The notes below the pieces were generated by a model. That model saw only the letters and a program-made list of their open reading frames with translations. It made no database searches and was not told the DNA's origin. The translations under genes were made by a program, and so were the position numbers. From assembly GCA_022496805.1 (NCBI GenBank), contig CM040103.1, positions 3,924,001 through 3,988,000 of the forward strand: a stretch of 64,000 nucleotides of DNA, given 5' to 3'. This DNA is from Pohlia nutans. Lineage: Eukaryota; Streptophyta; Bryopsida; Bryales; Mniaceae. Of the stretch, positions 52,565 to 62,991 are shown in pieces (the stretch's first letter is position 1; each line of letters starts with the position of its first letter).

Positions 52565-55083
52565 AAGTCCTCAAGAAAATCAAGCTCAGGTCTCGTTCAG
52601 GTGTGCATGTTAATTTAACCACACCGTCTCAATCTAAACACTGGAGCATAGTCAAAGTAAACCCTAAATGGACGAAGGATTCATGGTTTTGAAGTGACAG
52701 ATTGAAGCCATCATCTTGTGAAATCCATAATCCAGATGGAACGATATTTTGTATCCCTGGAATATATCAATAAAGAGAATCACTTGAGTTGCTGAACGGA
52801 AGTGAGAATGGTCCACTCTTCTCTTAAATTCATGTTGTGCTCCATGTTACACTGCAAAATAAAAAGCTGCAAAGAGAGTTTATATGGTGACGCAGTTAGC
52901 TTCACTGACACTTATTTCTTAGAATAAAAACTGTGTTTGAGATGGCTTTGAAATCTACGAAGTATCAAATTTGGGTTTAGCACTCTTATGTTTGCGTTTT
53001 TATATATTTTTAATCTCTAGTTCTAAAACTACAATTCAAAACTCGCCCTGGTAAATAACTATGCCGTGGAGCATGAGGTCCATGAGTCTAGAGTCATGAG
53101 TGTAGAGGTGAGAAATGCATTCGTGTATGTTTATAACTGTGCTGAGCAACCCAAGAAACTATAACATTCTATAATCACTAAAATCAGCGAAGAATATTGC
53201 ATCTGTTGGTAAAGAAATAAATAAAACCAGACAAAAGAAAGTCCCCATGTGACCTAGCAACTCAAAAGTGCCAAAGGATTTTTGTAGGACGTGCAGTTCA
53301 ATGTTCCACTTCTAGTGATCAGTTTAAGTTCTATATTACATTGTTCAAATGAAACCTCTGTCAGTGCAGTTGGTCAGAAGTAGAGATCCAACTTGCTTGT
53401 TACGTATAGAAAAGTAGCAGAATCTGGTGCAAGTTTGGCTGAAGCAAGCGAAAGCTGGATCGATGAAGTGAGATAGAGCTGAATCTGAACCATCTTGTGT
53501 TTCGTGAATGGTTGATATGCAATGTTGGTATTCAAGGGCAAGAAGATGACTGAACACTGTGAGGAGAATCGTAATTAAAAGAATGTATTGACTTGGATTT
53601 ACAAGATTGAGCCTGAACACTTGCACACTAACGCAAACTGAGGTAACGTTGTATGCATCAGAGGCACTTTTTGAGTACTAAGTGTGATTTCTCGGTTGTA
53701 TCTCTCCACACTCACGAAGAAGGGAAGAGGACGACCTTTCTCCATAGATTGTTGATTCCCCCATTTACAAAGCAGGACAAAACTCATCCCCTTCATAATC
53801 AGATCACACTTGTATGAAGCTAATTTCCCATGGAATTTTTATGGGAATTTAGCTCCATGCATGTATTATCCGATTAGAAAGAGGATGATTTGTGAAAATT
53901 TTATGTTTCATTCCATGTTGCATTGATTCACCAAAAATTTCTAAAATAATTCAAAAGTGTTCAAAAGTGCTTTTGAAAAAGTCAACTCATAGAATTATGC
54001 AACCAAAAAATCTCCAAAAGTCACCACAGATAGAGTATTACATTTCAACCCATTATGAAAAATTTCATCTACAAATTGTCAATATCTTGTTCTTAACCAA
54101 ATTACAAACTAATTTTGAGTTTTAAGTTTCAAAATTGATACAAAAATATTGGTGATAGCAATAGTCATATTCTTTTTGAATTAAATTTTTTCCAATTGTC
54201 AAATTTACCATCCACCCAAAAATTGAATTATTTGAATTTATGGTTTTAATGATTTTTAAAAAATATCATTTAAACCTCAAAAATCACAATAAAAGATATG
54301 TAGTGGAGTTTTCAAAGATTACCATGGTTAACTTTGAGTACAAATGACTAGGTGAAAACCTCGGTGAAAACATGGTAAAGTGAACCAACATTGATTTTTA
54401 TGAAGAAGCAACAATGCAAGGTCAAAATATACATTAAAGTTTTATTTTTTGTAAACCATTTTTGCTAATAAAATAAAAGACTATTTTTTTGTCCAAAGGC
54501 TCATACTAAAATTTGAAAAACTCATCCTCAAGAAGTATTTGTGTATGTTTTAGTGACGTTGAAGTAGTTAAAATTGAAAAAGTACTAGTTCTAAACCAAA
54601 TTGAAAAATTGATATAAAACAAGTTGAAAATGCATTAAATAATTATTTTTTTCAAGTCATTTTTCTTTGAAGCCCTCAAATGTAAAATAGTTAAATAACA
54701 TAAAATTTATGTTCATATTAAATATGATTTAAATTATCAAATTGAATTTAGACATTTATTTTTAAGTTCTACTTTTAGTACCTTTTTCTTAATGATTTGT
54801 ACTTTGAAACTTTGAATTCAAGACTTACTTATAAGAACAAGAGACACTATGAAATTAGAACCAATTTGTTACTCATTTATAACCTTTGATCAAAAGCATT
54901 GTGATTTCAATAGGGCGGATCAATTTTTTGGTACTAACAAAATACCATGCTTTCACCATACTCTTAATCAATGAGTCATAAACCATTAATGACTCATTGA
55001 TATGACCACAATAGATATAATATAAACTTGAAAACATCAACAATATTTTGTGAAGTCAAATTTACTTGCAAATTCACTAGATC
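52565..55083. other. Intergenic block between F10 and F11
   Basis: No gene. Up to about 53600 it is the subclass A 3' flank (reverse of 1.2-2.1 kb). From about 53800 to 54200 it matches the interior of TTAA elements T1 and T4. From 54200 to 55083 it is very AT-rich sequence with no feature I can name. Confidence 0.5.
52769..52774 (+). terminator. Candidate polyadenylation signal of F10
   Basis: AATAAA about 205 bases after the F10 stop. Confidence 0.45.
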
Positions 55084-55087
55084 TTAA

Positions 55088-55317
55088 CTCTTAAACGACT
55101 TATGCTTTCTTGATACCACACCCAAAATCTCTTTTAAATTCCATTTTAAGCATGATTATGTTTTTGATTTACTTTGACTCTATTCTAAAAAATAATCTCC
55201 TTAAGGTGCTCGGTTTGACATTTTAAAAACCCCATTTGATGCAATGAAGCAAAAGTTATGAGCAAGATTCTCCCAAAATATAACCAAGCCCGTGGGGCCT
55301 GCATTGTCGTTAAAGGG
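55088..55317. mobile_element. TTAA-flanked element T6
   Basis: 230 bp between TTAA at 55084-55087 and 55318-55321. Ends CTCTTAAACGAC and, inverted, CCCTTTAACGAC. The inner right end AGCCCGTGGGGC matches T2. It could instead be only the right part of a longer element starting near 53.8 kb. Confidence 0.55.
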
Positions 55318-55339
55318 TTAACCCAATTGAAATTGTTTG

Positions 55340-55887
55340 GAAGATTCCCAAAGATTCCATTACACATAGTCCAAGTATTGTCATCCTTCAAAAACTACAG
55401 TTTATTATCATCGAAGCAAGTGATTTTCCAAACGCTTTGGTTTGGTGAAACATATTTCATCTCACTAAAGTCATGAGGTATAAACTTACGAGCCTTATGA
55501 TGCTCCAGCTGCTTTAGAGTCAGTTCAAATTCCCATTCACAGCCATCTGAAACAATTTTGTGATGCGACCTAGTCAAGATTCTTCGTCTTCTAAATGAAG
55601 CAGGATCTAAAGCAGCTGGAGCACCATCAGACTCGTTTATACCTCATCACATTAGTAACTTCAAATATGTTCCACAATACGAAACGTACTATTTCGACAA
55701 TCATGAGTTTCAATCCCGATAAGTAGAGTTTGATGGATTATTGCTGTTCAAAGGACAAATTCACTAGCTTGACACAAAGTATCATTCAGTGCTCCATGCT
55801 AATCGCTTTCTCCTTATTCATAATTTTTTACACAGGTGGCGTAAACCAATCTGCCAGGAACTCCGATAAGCAGAAAGTTAACGAAGA
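55340..55887. promoter_or_regulatory. Head-to-head promoter region of F11 with the left gene missing
   Basis: 55470-55600 is an F-box upstream module in minus orientation, including the 8-codon ORF at 55520-55546 (MAVNGNLN). It meets a plus-oriented module at about 55610, as between F3 and F4. No F-box gene remains on the left; element T6 and other sequence lie there. A likely 3' splice site TTTTTACACAG ends at 55835. Confidence 0.55.
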
Positions 55888-57186
55888 ATGGACTTCACCC
55901 GTCAGCTCTCTAACGACGTGGTAAAATCATTGTTGACGTTCCTTCCTACACCGGATCTGTGCAGATTACGCGCTGTCAGCAAGAGATGGAATGATCTCAT
56001 TTCCAACCCTGACTTTGCTATTTTCCATGTTAAGAATCACGCAAACCGTCAAGATCCATCCTTCATCGTACTACACTACATCAGAAGCAGCCCATGGTCG
56101 CCCACTACGACTATTGATTCTTATGGATGGTGCATACTCGACGTGAGTGCCAGACGCTGGTACAAAATTGAGGGCAATTGTAGGCACCGCGAAGTCCTCT
56201 TAGAGCACAGAGTTCCAATGGCCATGGACAATGGTCTAGTTTGCCAACTTCTGAAGACGGATTCTAACGATCGAATCTCGCTCATTGTCCATAATCCCAT
56301 TGGGAACTATTTTGAAATACTGCCACCTGTACCCAAACATGAGACCGCAGAAGACTGTCCAGGATTGAGTTTGGTTTTTGACGCGATCGCCAGTACCTTC
56401 AAAGCTTTTGTGATAAACGACAACTATGACAAGACGATCAAACTGAATGACCCCAAGACGAGTGAGGCAGAGCGCTTGCGGATTCGGAATGATCCCCTGC
56501 TGCGTGTTTATGATTCAGCCGAAAATGAATGGCAGAGCTTGAGAAACCCCGATTGGGACATTAGCGTCGTCGGTTTCCTCTTGACCAGTGTGATATTCCA
56601 GGATCATCTCGTCGTGTTGTTTTCAGCTTCCAGTCTTCCCTACCATCGTAATAACCCATGGACGTACAGCCTTGCGGAGAACACGTGGAAGATTATGCGT
56701 GCAGCGCACGACATTGACAGGCATTTTCCGAAGCTGGCAGTGAGCGGCAACCGCTTGTTTCTCGTCTCATGGCAACAGGAGCGACATCCCGATCGGAGGT
56801 ACCGGCTTTCTCTGGAAGAAATCAAGATCCCTGAGATGACTTTGGAATGGGTGTGCAACTTGTGGGATGCACAGTCTGACATACGATCGGGGATCAGGAA
56901 CGACCTGACGTTGATTGATGCTCTACACTCCGGGTTCAGTGTGATCGGGTTCGGGAACTCTAGTCTGATGGTGATGCTGAATTCATCCGGCAGATGCAAA
57001 GTGTTCGATGTGGTGACGCATTCCTGGAATGCCGATGACTTGCCTCACAATCCTCTGATCCACCTTGACGGTCCATACTTAGAGTGGGTTGGGAAGCACA
57101 TGAACCTCCTTCCATCCAATTGGAAACTGAGCACGGATAAAAAGCAACGAATTCAAGCTCAGGCCTCGTTCAGATGTGCAAGATAG
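55888..57186 (+). CDS. F-box protein F11, subclass B, mosaic
   Basis: 432 residues; MDFTRQLSNDVVKSLLTFLP, then TPDLCRLRAVSKRWNDLI. Start fixed by the in-frame TAA upstream. Long tail DKKQRIQAQASFRCAR. Most of it is subclass B, but 56506-56613 is subclass D: it encodes SAENEWQSLRNPDWDISVVG and LLTSVIFQDHL, matching F8 with two differences in 108 bases, while its B relative F9 differs at many sites. It has several unusual residues in otherwise fixed tracts (MAMDNGLVCQLL, FDAIASTFKAFVINDNYD, TSEAERL, NDPLLRVY), so it may be drifting. The downstream AATAAA position reads AATACA. Last F-box gene before the cluster boundary. Confidence 0.86.
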   Translation: MDFTRQLSNDVVKSLLTFLPTPDLCRLRAVSKRWNDLISNPDFAIFHVKNHANRQDPSFIVLHYIRSSPWSPTTTIDSYGWCILDVSARRWYKIEGNCRHREVLLEHRVPMAMDNGLVCQLLKTDSNDRISLIVHNPIGNYFEILPPVPKHETAEDCPGLSLVFDAIASTFKAFVINDNYDKTIKLNDPKTSEAERLRIRNDPLLRVYDSAENEWQSLRNPDWDISVVGFLLTSVIFQDHLVVLFSASSLPYHRNNPWTYSLAENTWKIMRAAHDIDRHFPKLAVSGNRLFLVSWQQERHPDRRYRLSLEEIKIPEMTLEWVCNLWDAQSDIRSGIRNDLTLIDALHSGFSVIGFGNSSLMVMLNSSGRCKVFDVVTHSWNADDLPHNPLIHLDGPYLEWVGKHMNLLPSNWKLSTDKKQRIQAQASFRCAR

Positions 57187-57889
57187 TTTAACCACACCGC
57201 CTCTATCCAAACACTGGAGCATATAGTCAAAGTAAACCCTAAATGGACGTCGTAGGATTCATGGTTTTGAAGTGACAAGTGTAAGCCATCATACTGTGAA
57301 ATCCATAATCCAGATGGGACCAAATTCGTATCACTACAATCAATACAGAACATTTTATGTGATGAGCAAAAGAAAAAATGAATTTGGACTTAAGAACATG
57401 CACTCAGGACCAACTCAAAAATGTAGAAAACAAGATTTCACAAGGTCCAATTGATCCGAGCTTCTTTGTCCTTTACGGGATGATAGGCTGTGGTCAGTGT
57501 TTTAATGTCTTCTTAATGCATCATGAGCTGTAAATAAAATCGCTTGAGTTCTTGAGCTGAAGTGAGAATGGTCCACACTTCTCTCAAATTCCTGTTGTGC
57601 TTGACAATGTTACAATAAGCTGCAATGAGATTTGGTGGTGATGCACGTAGTTTCACAGGCTGATATATATCTTAGGGTAAAAACGTTTTTTGAGATGGCT
57701 CCAAAAATTAATCTGTCTTCTAATTTGGGTTGAGCATTCTTATGTTTTCATTTCTATATACATTTTAATCTCTAGTTTTGAAACTGCGATTCAAAATGTT
57801 AGTTTAAACTCGCCCTGGTAACCAACTATGCTGTGGAGCATGGGGTCCGTGAGTCTAAAGTCAATCATGCTCTACTGCTCTAGAGGTGA
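57187..57889. other. 3' flank of F11 up to the cluster boundary
   Basis: No gene. Follows the flanks of F7 and F9 closely (for example GAGATGGCTCCAAAAATTAA) and stops matching at GCTCTAGAGGTGAGA; the relatives continue AATGCATTGG, here it continues GCAGCC. Confidence 0.65.
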
Positions 57890-58560
57890 GAGCAGCCAAT
57901 TCATTATTGGCGAATTTTCGCCACCATCTTACCTTAAATCCACGCTGGCGAATTCGTGACGTGGAAAACAAGGACGTCTTGTTGATGAATTCGCCTTGAT
58001 CTGACGGGTTTAGGGTTACAGGCGGCCAGTCTTACTCAGCTCGCTATGGTCTCTTCGCCGTCTCCACGGGCCCACGACGTCTGTCCATCGCCACCTCAAA
58101 CGCCATTGGATCCCATGCAAGCCAGCATACTTATTTTATCTCTTCCTTCGCCATTTTCTCTGCCTCTCCGTCATGTTCGCACCTCGCCAGCTCTCGCAGG
58201 TTTATTTCTAGTCCCTCGCCACAGTGAACCGCTTCTAAAATTACCATTTGCCAACGCAAGCTCGTTACTTTAGTATTTGGCTTGCTTAATTTCGGCCTTT
58301 CTGAAGCGTTGCAGGCTTGCTTAATTTCTTAAAATTTGGGAGTGTTGCAGGCTTTTGCATTTCGGGAGTGTTGCAGGCTTTTGCAGTTTTGCGTCATCGT
58401 GGTGGGTTCTTGGTAGGCGCTGCATCAGCGGCTTGCTTGGCCGAGCAAGTTTAAAGGCGCCCTAGCACTGTGAGGTATTCATCTTTCCATTCGTTTTCCT
58501 TTGCTTGGCTGTAGTGCTTTTCTGCACTGGGATTGCATCTCTGCAATTTTTGTTGTTCTC
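57890..58560 (+). promoter_or_regulatory. GC-richer leader of the hAT-like gene
   Basis: Less AT-rich than the F-box region. It contains a 25-bp tandem repeat at 58338-58387 (GGGAGTGTTGCAGGCTTTTG units). A 75-codon frame from 58046 (MVSSPSPRAHDVCPSPPQ) is proline/serine-rich and probably not a gene. Short inverted text GGCGAATTTTCGCC at about 57922 is notable, but I could not find a matching element end. Confidence 0.4.
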
Positions 58561-60362
58561 ATGGCGCCCAAACAGTCAATTCTAACCAAATTTTTGTATG
58601 GTGGCAGCGGTGAGGAGGTGGACTCTCTTGGGGTGGAGATTGAAGGGCTTCAGTTTGGCACCACGCAGGTGGTGCCCAGCGATGGCACTGCAGCGCCACC
58701 AAGCGCTGAATCAGAGTCCGTTGCTGGAATCATGTGTGCAGGTGCAAGTTCAGGGGGCGATGCGGCAGCAATTCCCGCATCGGAGATGCCTCTGCACGCA
58801 AGTTCAGAAGTTGAAGAACTCGATCCTGGAGTCGAGACTGTCGCGGTTGAATTGGCCAGAGCTCGCCGGCGTGGGTATGACAGGAACCGCCATTGGCAAG
58901 ATACGTGGGCGGCGCGTTTGCCTTGGGCGGAATCAGTAGTGTCCTCCAACGGCGAAATTCGGCAGGTGCGATGTAAGATTTGCACGGAGGTGGAAGGTCG
59001 GGACAAGCTCCTTGTGCCCAAAATCGATTCGCTGTGGAAGCATGCAGGTAGGCGGAAGGCCCTTGCAAGTCATGGAAAAATCCTCGCAGGTCAGTACTGT
59101 TTCCTATCTGGAAATGCACACGTTAAAAATGAAAAAATCTATTTTGCTCGTCATGGTAAGGCTGGAGAAAGTGTTGTACAACAAGTACAAGCGGGTGCAG
59201 TGAAAGAGAGGCGAAGGAAATTGGTTCAATTCAGGGCGGTATTCTTTTTGCTTCAGCAAGGACGTCCCATGTCCGACTACTGTGATTTCCATGAGCTTTT
59301 TGAAATCCTGTGTGTTCCTGAGCTACCCAGAAAGCATTGGTCTGTTAATCTCGGCTGGGAGATGGCTGATCATATCGCTAAGACTTTGGCTGGACACACA
59401 AAGAATGTGATTTCGCAGGCTCGTTTCCTCTCCCTATCTGCCGATGAGGTAACTACAATTGATCATCAGTCGTGGCTGTCTATCCATTGCTACATGTGTT
59501 TAGGCTTCAAGAGAGTCCCTATTCTATTGTCTTTGATCGGTTAGATGAGGGGAATGGGGCAGATGCGGTTGGAAGCGCCATACATGAAATGGTGGTGCAC
59601 CATACTGGCCTTGATGTTGAAACGTTGGCTTCCCGCATTGTGTGTTTTGGGGCGGATAGGGATAATGTTTTTCAAGGATGTAGGAACGGGGTCACTGTGA
59701 ACATGAAAGGGCATGTTGCACCATTCATGTTTGGTGTGCATTGCATGGCACATCGAACAAATTTGGCCGTAGAGCCACTCTCAAATCTGCCAATTGTAGC
59801 AAAGCTAGAAAGCCTTTGCCAGGCCATGTTCTCGTATTTTAGCCAGAGTCCGAAACGCCATTTGGAGTTTCAAAAACTTGCCGAAATTGTGGAAACAGAG
59901 GGGCTTCGAATGCTCCGAAACGTCAAGACTCGTTGGATTTCGTTACTTGCTCCTTTGCGTAGGGTCATGGGGGAGTATAAAACGTTGTTAGCAAAAATGT
60001 GTGAGGATGCTGCCGTGAAGGAGCCGAAGATGACGCCCAAGCAAATGGCCGCTCGGGAGAGCACACGTCGGAATTACGATTCTCTTTGCGACGTTGGAAC
60101 GTTGCTCGCCTTGCCGTGCATATTACCCATGCTGGAATCTGTAGATTCCCTTATGAAATTTGCTCAATCCAATAACGTGTTTGTGGCAGATTACGTTGCA
60201 GCTGTCAGAATTTGCCAGGCTGAACTGTACATGATGTACAGTGATGATGCAACGACTTGGCAGCAGCAACATTTTGGCATGTTTCACGACATTGTGAACA
60301 ATCATTCGCATGCTATAACGCAGGAGTGGGTTACTGATTTGAACACTGGAGATGTGCTGTGA
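58561..60362 (+). pseudogene. hAT/DUF4371-like transposase-derived gene with a frame break
   Basis: ATG at 58561 (MAPKQSILTKFL). The first frame runs 327 codons to a TAG at 59542; a second frame, overlapping from 59472, continues the same protein to 60362. The join lies near 59520-59540 and equals one missing base (or two extra). Recognisable parts: a zinc-finger-like C138-x2-C141 with H161 (VRCKICTEVEGRDKL, SLWKHAGRR), SLSADEVTTIDHQSW at 292-305 with the likely first catalytic Asp, CFGADRDNVFQG in the second frame with a likely second Asp, and GVHCMAHRTNLAVEPL, typical of DUF4371/hAT-related proteins. The C-terminal hAT dimerisation region is absent. Either a decayed transposon gene or a broken domesticated one. 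Confidence 0.72.
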
Positions 60363-62214
60363 ACGTAGAAAGCTAGCAAGACATTTAAGTTTTCATTTTT
60401 TGTGTGTAAATAGGGTTCTTAATACTCTTAGTTTTAGTTTTAGTGTGAACTTCTTTGGAACTTTTAATGTCAAGTAGTTTTAAACGGTTAGGAAGTTAAG
60501 TTGGTTAGACCGGTTGTGGAAGTTGCTTTGAGCTTGCAGTTTAGTATTAAAGGAAGTGTATTTTCCTTCTTCTCTCTCGTTGTTTTTGAGCTTGGAGCAG
60601 TAGCAGATGTGAAATCTGGCTCCAATTGTTGTGTGTGAATTTTCTTTGTTAAGTTCTGTGCAAAGACTATAATTCTGTAATAAGAAGCTTGAAGCAAGTA
60701 TTTTCATACAATTGTGTGTTTAAGTCCCAGTGATTGGGCAAGTGGTTGTGTTTCCTGTAAAAGGAATTGTTTAGTTGGTTAATGCTTAAAGCCATTCTGT
60801 CAACTCAGTGCTTAAAGCAATTTGTTTAAGTGTGCTTAATAGTAATTGGAGTCTGCTTAAAGCAACAGTCAGTGATTGTACGTGCTTAAAGCTATTTAGT
60901 AATTCTTGGCTCAAGGAAATTGTCATGGCTCCAAAACAGTGGTTATGAATGGATGTATGCTTAAAGCATTAGTTTAAGTCATTGGGATTTGTGTATGTGT
61001 GTTCACATGTTCATCTTGTGTAAGAAGTGATTAAGGCTTTGAAGTTATTAACTCAGTGTATGTAACTGCTTAAAGCAACTGTTTAGTATAATCAGGGTAT
61101 ACGCTTTAGCAATAGTTGATGTGTATGGATGAGTATGAGCAACAGCAATTGTTGTAGCTTTGAAGCAGCTTTTGTAAACGTGTGTTTTGCTTAAAGCAAT
61201 TGTTTGAGTTAGTAGAACTTGAGTGTGTGCAGTTATAAGTTGAACCTGTAGGATGAATTAATTAAGTTTTGAAGTAATTAGTGATACTGTAATTGCTTAA
61301 AGCCAGTGTGGAGTGTGATCAGAGTGAAAGCCTTTGAGCAATAATGGATGTGGATAAGTGAGTGAGTGCAATAGTCTTGCAGGAGTTCTATAAAATTCAG
61401 AGTTGAGATAATCGAGGAAGAAAAATTATAAATGAGGAAGTTTGTGGAATTTTACAAAGCTTAAAGCTAATAGTGATCTGTTAGTGCTATAAGCAATACT
61501 CTGTGTTGTTGTACCTCTGAAGAAGGAATTGGTCAAGGTTTAAGCAAATGAGTCTTTGGTGTATGCTGACAGCTTTGTGTGCAGGTGGTTAAGAATATTA
61601 AAGACAATAGCTTGGTGTTGTTAAGCCTTGAGCAAATCAGCATAAAGGATGCTATAAGCAAAACGATATATAAATTGCCTAGAGCAAGATGAGAATTACA
61701 ATGCTAAAAGCAATAAAATAAGCTTGATGCTGTGTGGTTGGAGTACATTGCCTTGAGCAAATCAATATCTGGTTAAATGCTATAAGCAATATTTGGACAC
61801 TTGAGTGATGAATGAGTGATGCTATAAGCAAATTTGGTGAGGTTATGCCTTGAGCAAATGCAACAGGAAATTGTCACTTTTGTGCCTTGAGCTATATGTT
61901 TTGTAATCCCTTCAGGCTAAAAGCTGCCTTTGTTTATAAGCCAACACACTAGGATAAGACAAAGACTGCATATTTGTATTGTTGCATTCATAAGTCATGG
62001 ACAGAAACTAGAGATAGGATAAAGAGTGTTTCCTATACCTATACCTAATGGGTTAATTTATCTTTATTTCTCCCAATAATCAAACTACAATAGAAAATTA
62101 CCTTATAAGTGACCTTAATTACGTTACAATAGACTATCTGACCTTCCTCAACTAAAAGAACCTCCACTATACATCTCCTTGGGTGGTTTGTCTACCGAGC
62201 TTTTTCGACTAACA
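60363..62214 (+). mobile_element. Probable 5' LTR region; left border not found
   Basis: Immediately left of a primer-binding site and ends CTAACA at 62214, as an LTR should. I could not fix the start: TGTTAG at about 61478 is a candidate, and a longer LTR reaching about 60.75 kb is also possible. No ORF. The stretch is packed with short dyads, described separately. Confidence 0.45.
60780..61920. repeat. Dispersed array of TGC-N5-GCA dyads
   Basis: More than 20 copies of an 11-base dyad: TGCTTAAAGCA in the first part (for example 60811, 60855, 60957, 61070, 61188), then alternating TGCTATAAGCA and TGCCTTGAGCA from about 61480. Spacing is irregular, roughly 20-110 bases. Weaker copies continue at 62970-63900. 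Confidence 0.75.
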
Positions 62215-62217
62215 TTT

Positions 62218-62235
62218 TGGCGCCGCTGCCGGGGA
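62218..62235 (+). other. LTR-retrotransposon primer-binding site
   Basis: TGGCGCCGCTGCCGGGGA, three bases after the LTR end. This is the tRNA-primer complement seen in plant gypsy-type elements such as Athila (tRNA-Asp type, from memory). It sets element orientation as plus. Confidence 0.85.
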
Positions 62236-62520
62236 AGGTCTGGGCTAATTGGTGATTAAGAATATAGGGTAGTAAAAAAAAGAAAATCGATAAGTAGTTT
62301 TATTATTCAAAGGGAATATCATATAAAAATATAAGCAAATTTAAAGAATAAAATATGTGAATTCCTTAGAAGAGTTTTGTTGAAACCTTCAAAGGAAGGA
62401 TATGTATTCTTTATTTAAAGCTTATTTTTGAAATTTAAATTGGGAAGACGTTAATCCAATTCGGATTAGGTTTATGATCTGTAGAGAAAAGAACTTCATA
62501 TTGGATGAAGCCGTTAAAAA

Positions 62521-62991
62521 ATGGTATCTTGTCCCACAATTAGCGATGATATCATAGAAGAAATTTTGGAAAATATATTTCCAAATAGAATTAGGGACAT
62601 TAGGACAACTTATAGAACTCCATATAACTCAAGTAGAGTACCACATAGAAAAATAGGGAAAGTGAAACAATTTTCACAAGAGCCATCTCGAGGGATCAAT
62701 TGTCCTCATCAACCCGTAAAACAAAGAGATTCTCTACCCAGTAGGATTAATAACACTAATACGGGCAATCATTGTAATTTTTGTGGGGAAGTTGGTCATT
62801 ATAAAAAGACTTGTCTTAAGAAACAAATTTTTGACAGTCAGAAAAGACCAAACGTACCAACATCAATAACTTTTGAGCCAGAGTTTTTAAAAATAGCAAA
62901 GCTTCTGAGATCATTACAAATTAATCCCATTTCTGTACCAGAATTGCTTCAAGCATTGAAGAAGAATACCAGTTTGCTTAAGCAGTGTTAA
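62521..62991 (+). pseudogene. Truncated gag with one CCHC zinc knuckle
   Basis: 156 codons from an ATG. Residues 84-97 (CNFCGEVGHYKKTC) are a perfect C-x2-C-x4-H-x4-C knuckle, which binds nucleic acid in retroelement nucleocapsid. No capsid core is present. Just upstream, another frame carries gag-like text (NPIRIRFMICREKNFILDEA) that stops at a TAG near 62558, so the gag is probably broken by a frame change around 62515-62555. No protease, reverse transcriptase or integrase follows before the window ends, so this is likely a non-autonomous (TR-GAG or LARD-like) or decayed element. Confidence 0.65.

Noticed and set aside
60480..60707. Minus-strand frames beyond the hAT-like gene
   Set aside because: Short, low complexity, no family resemblance.
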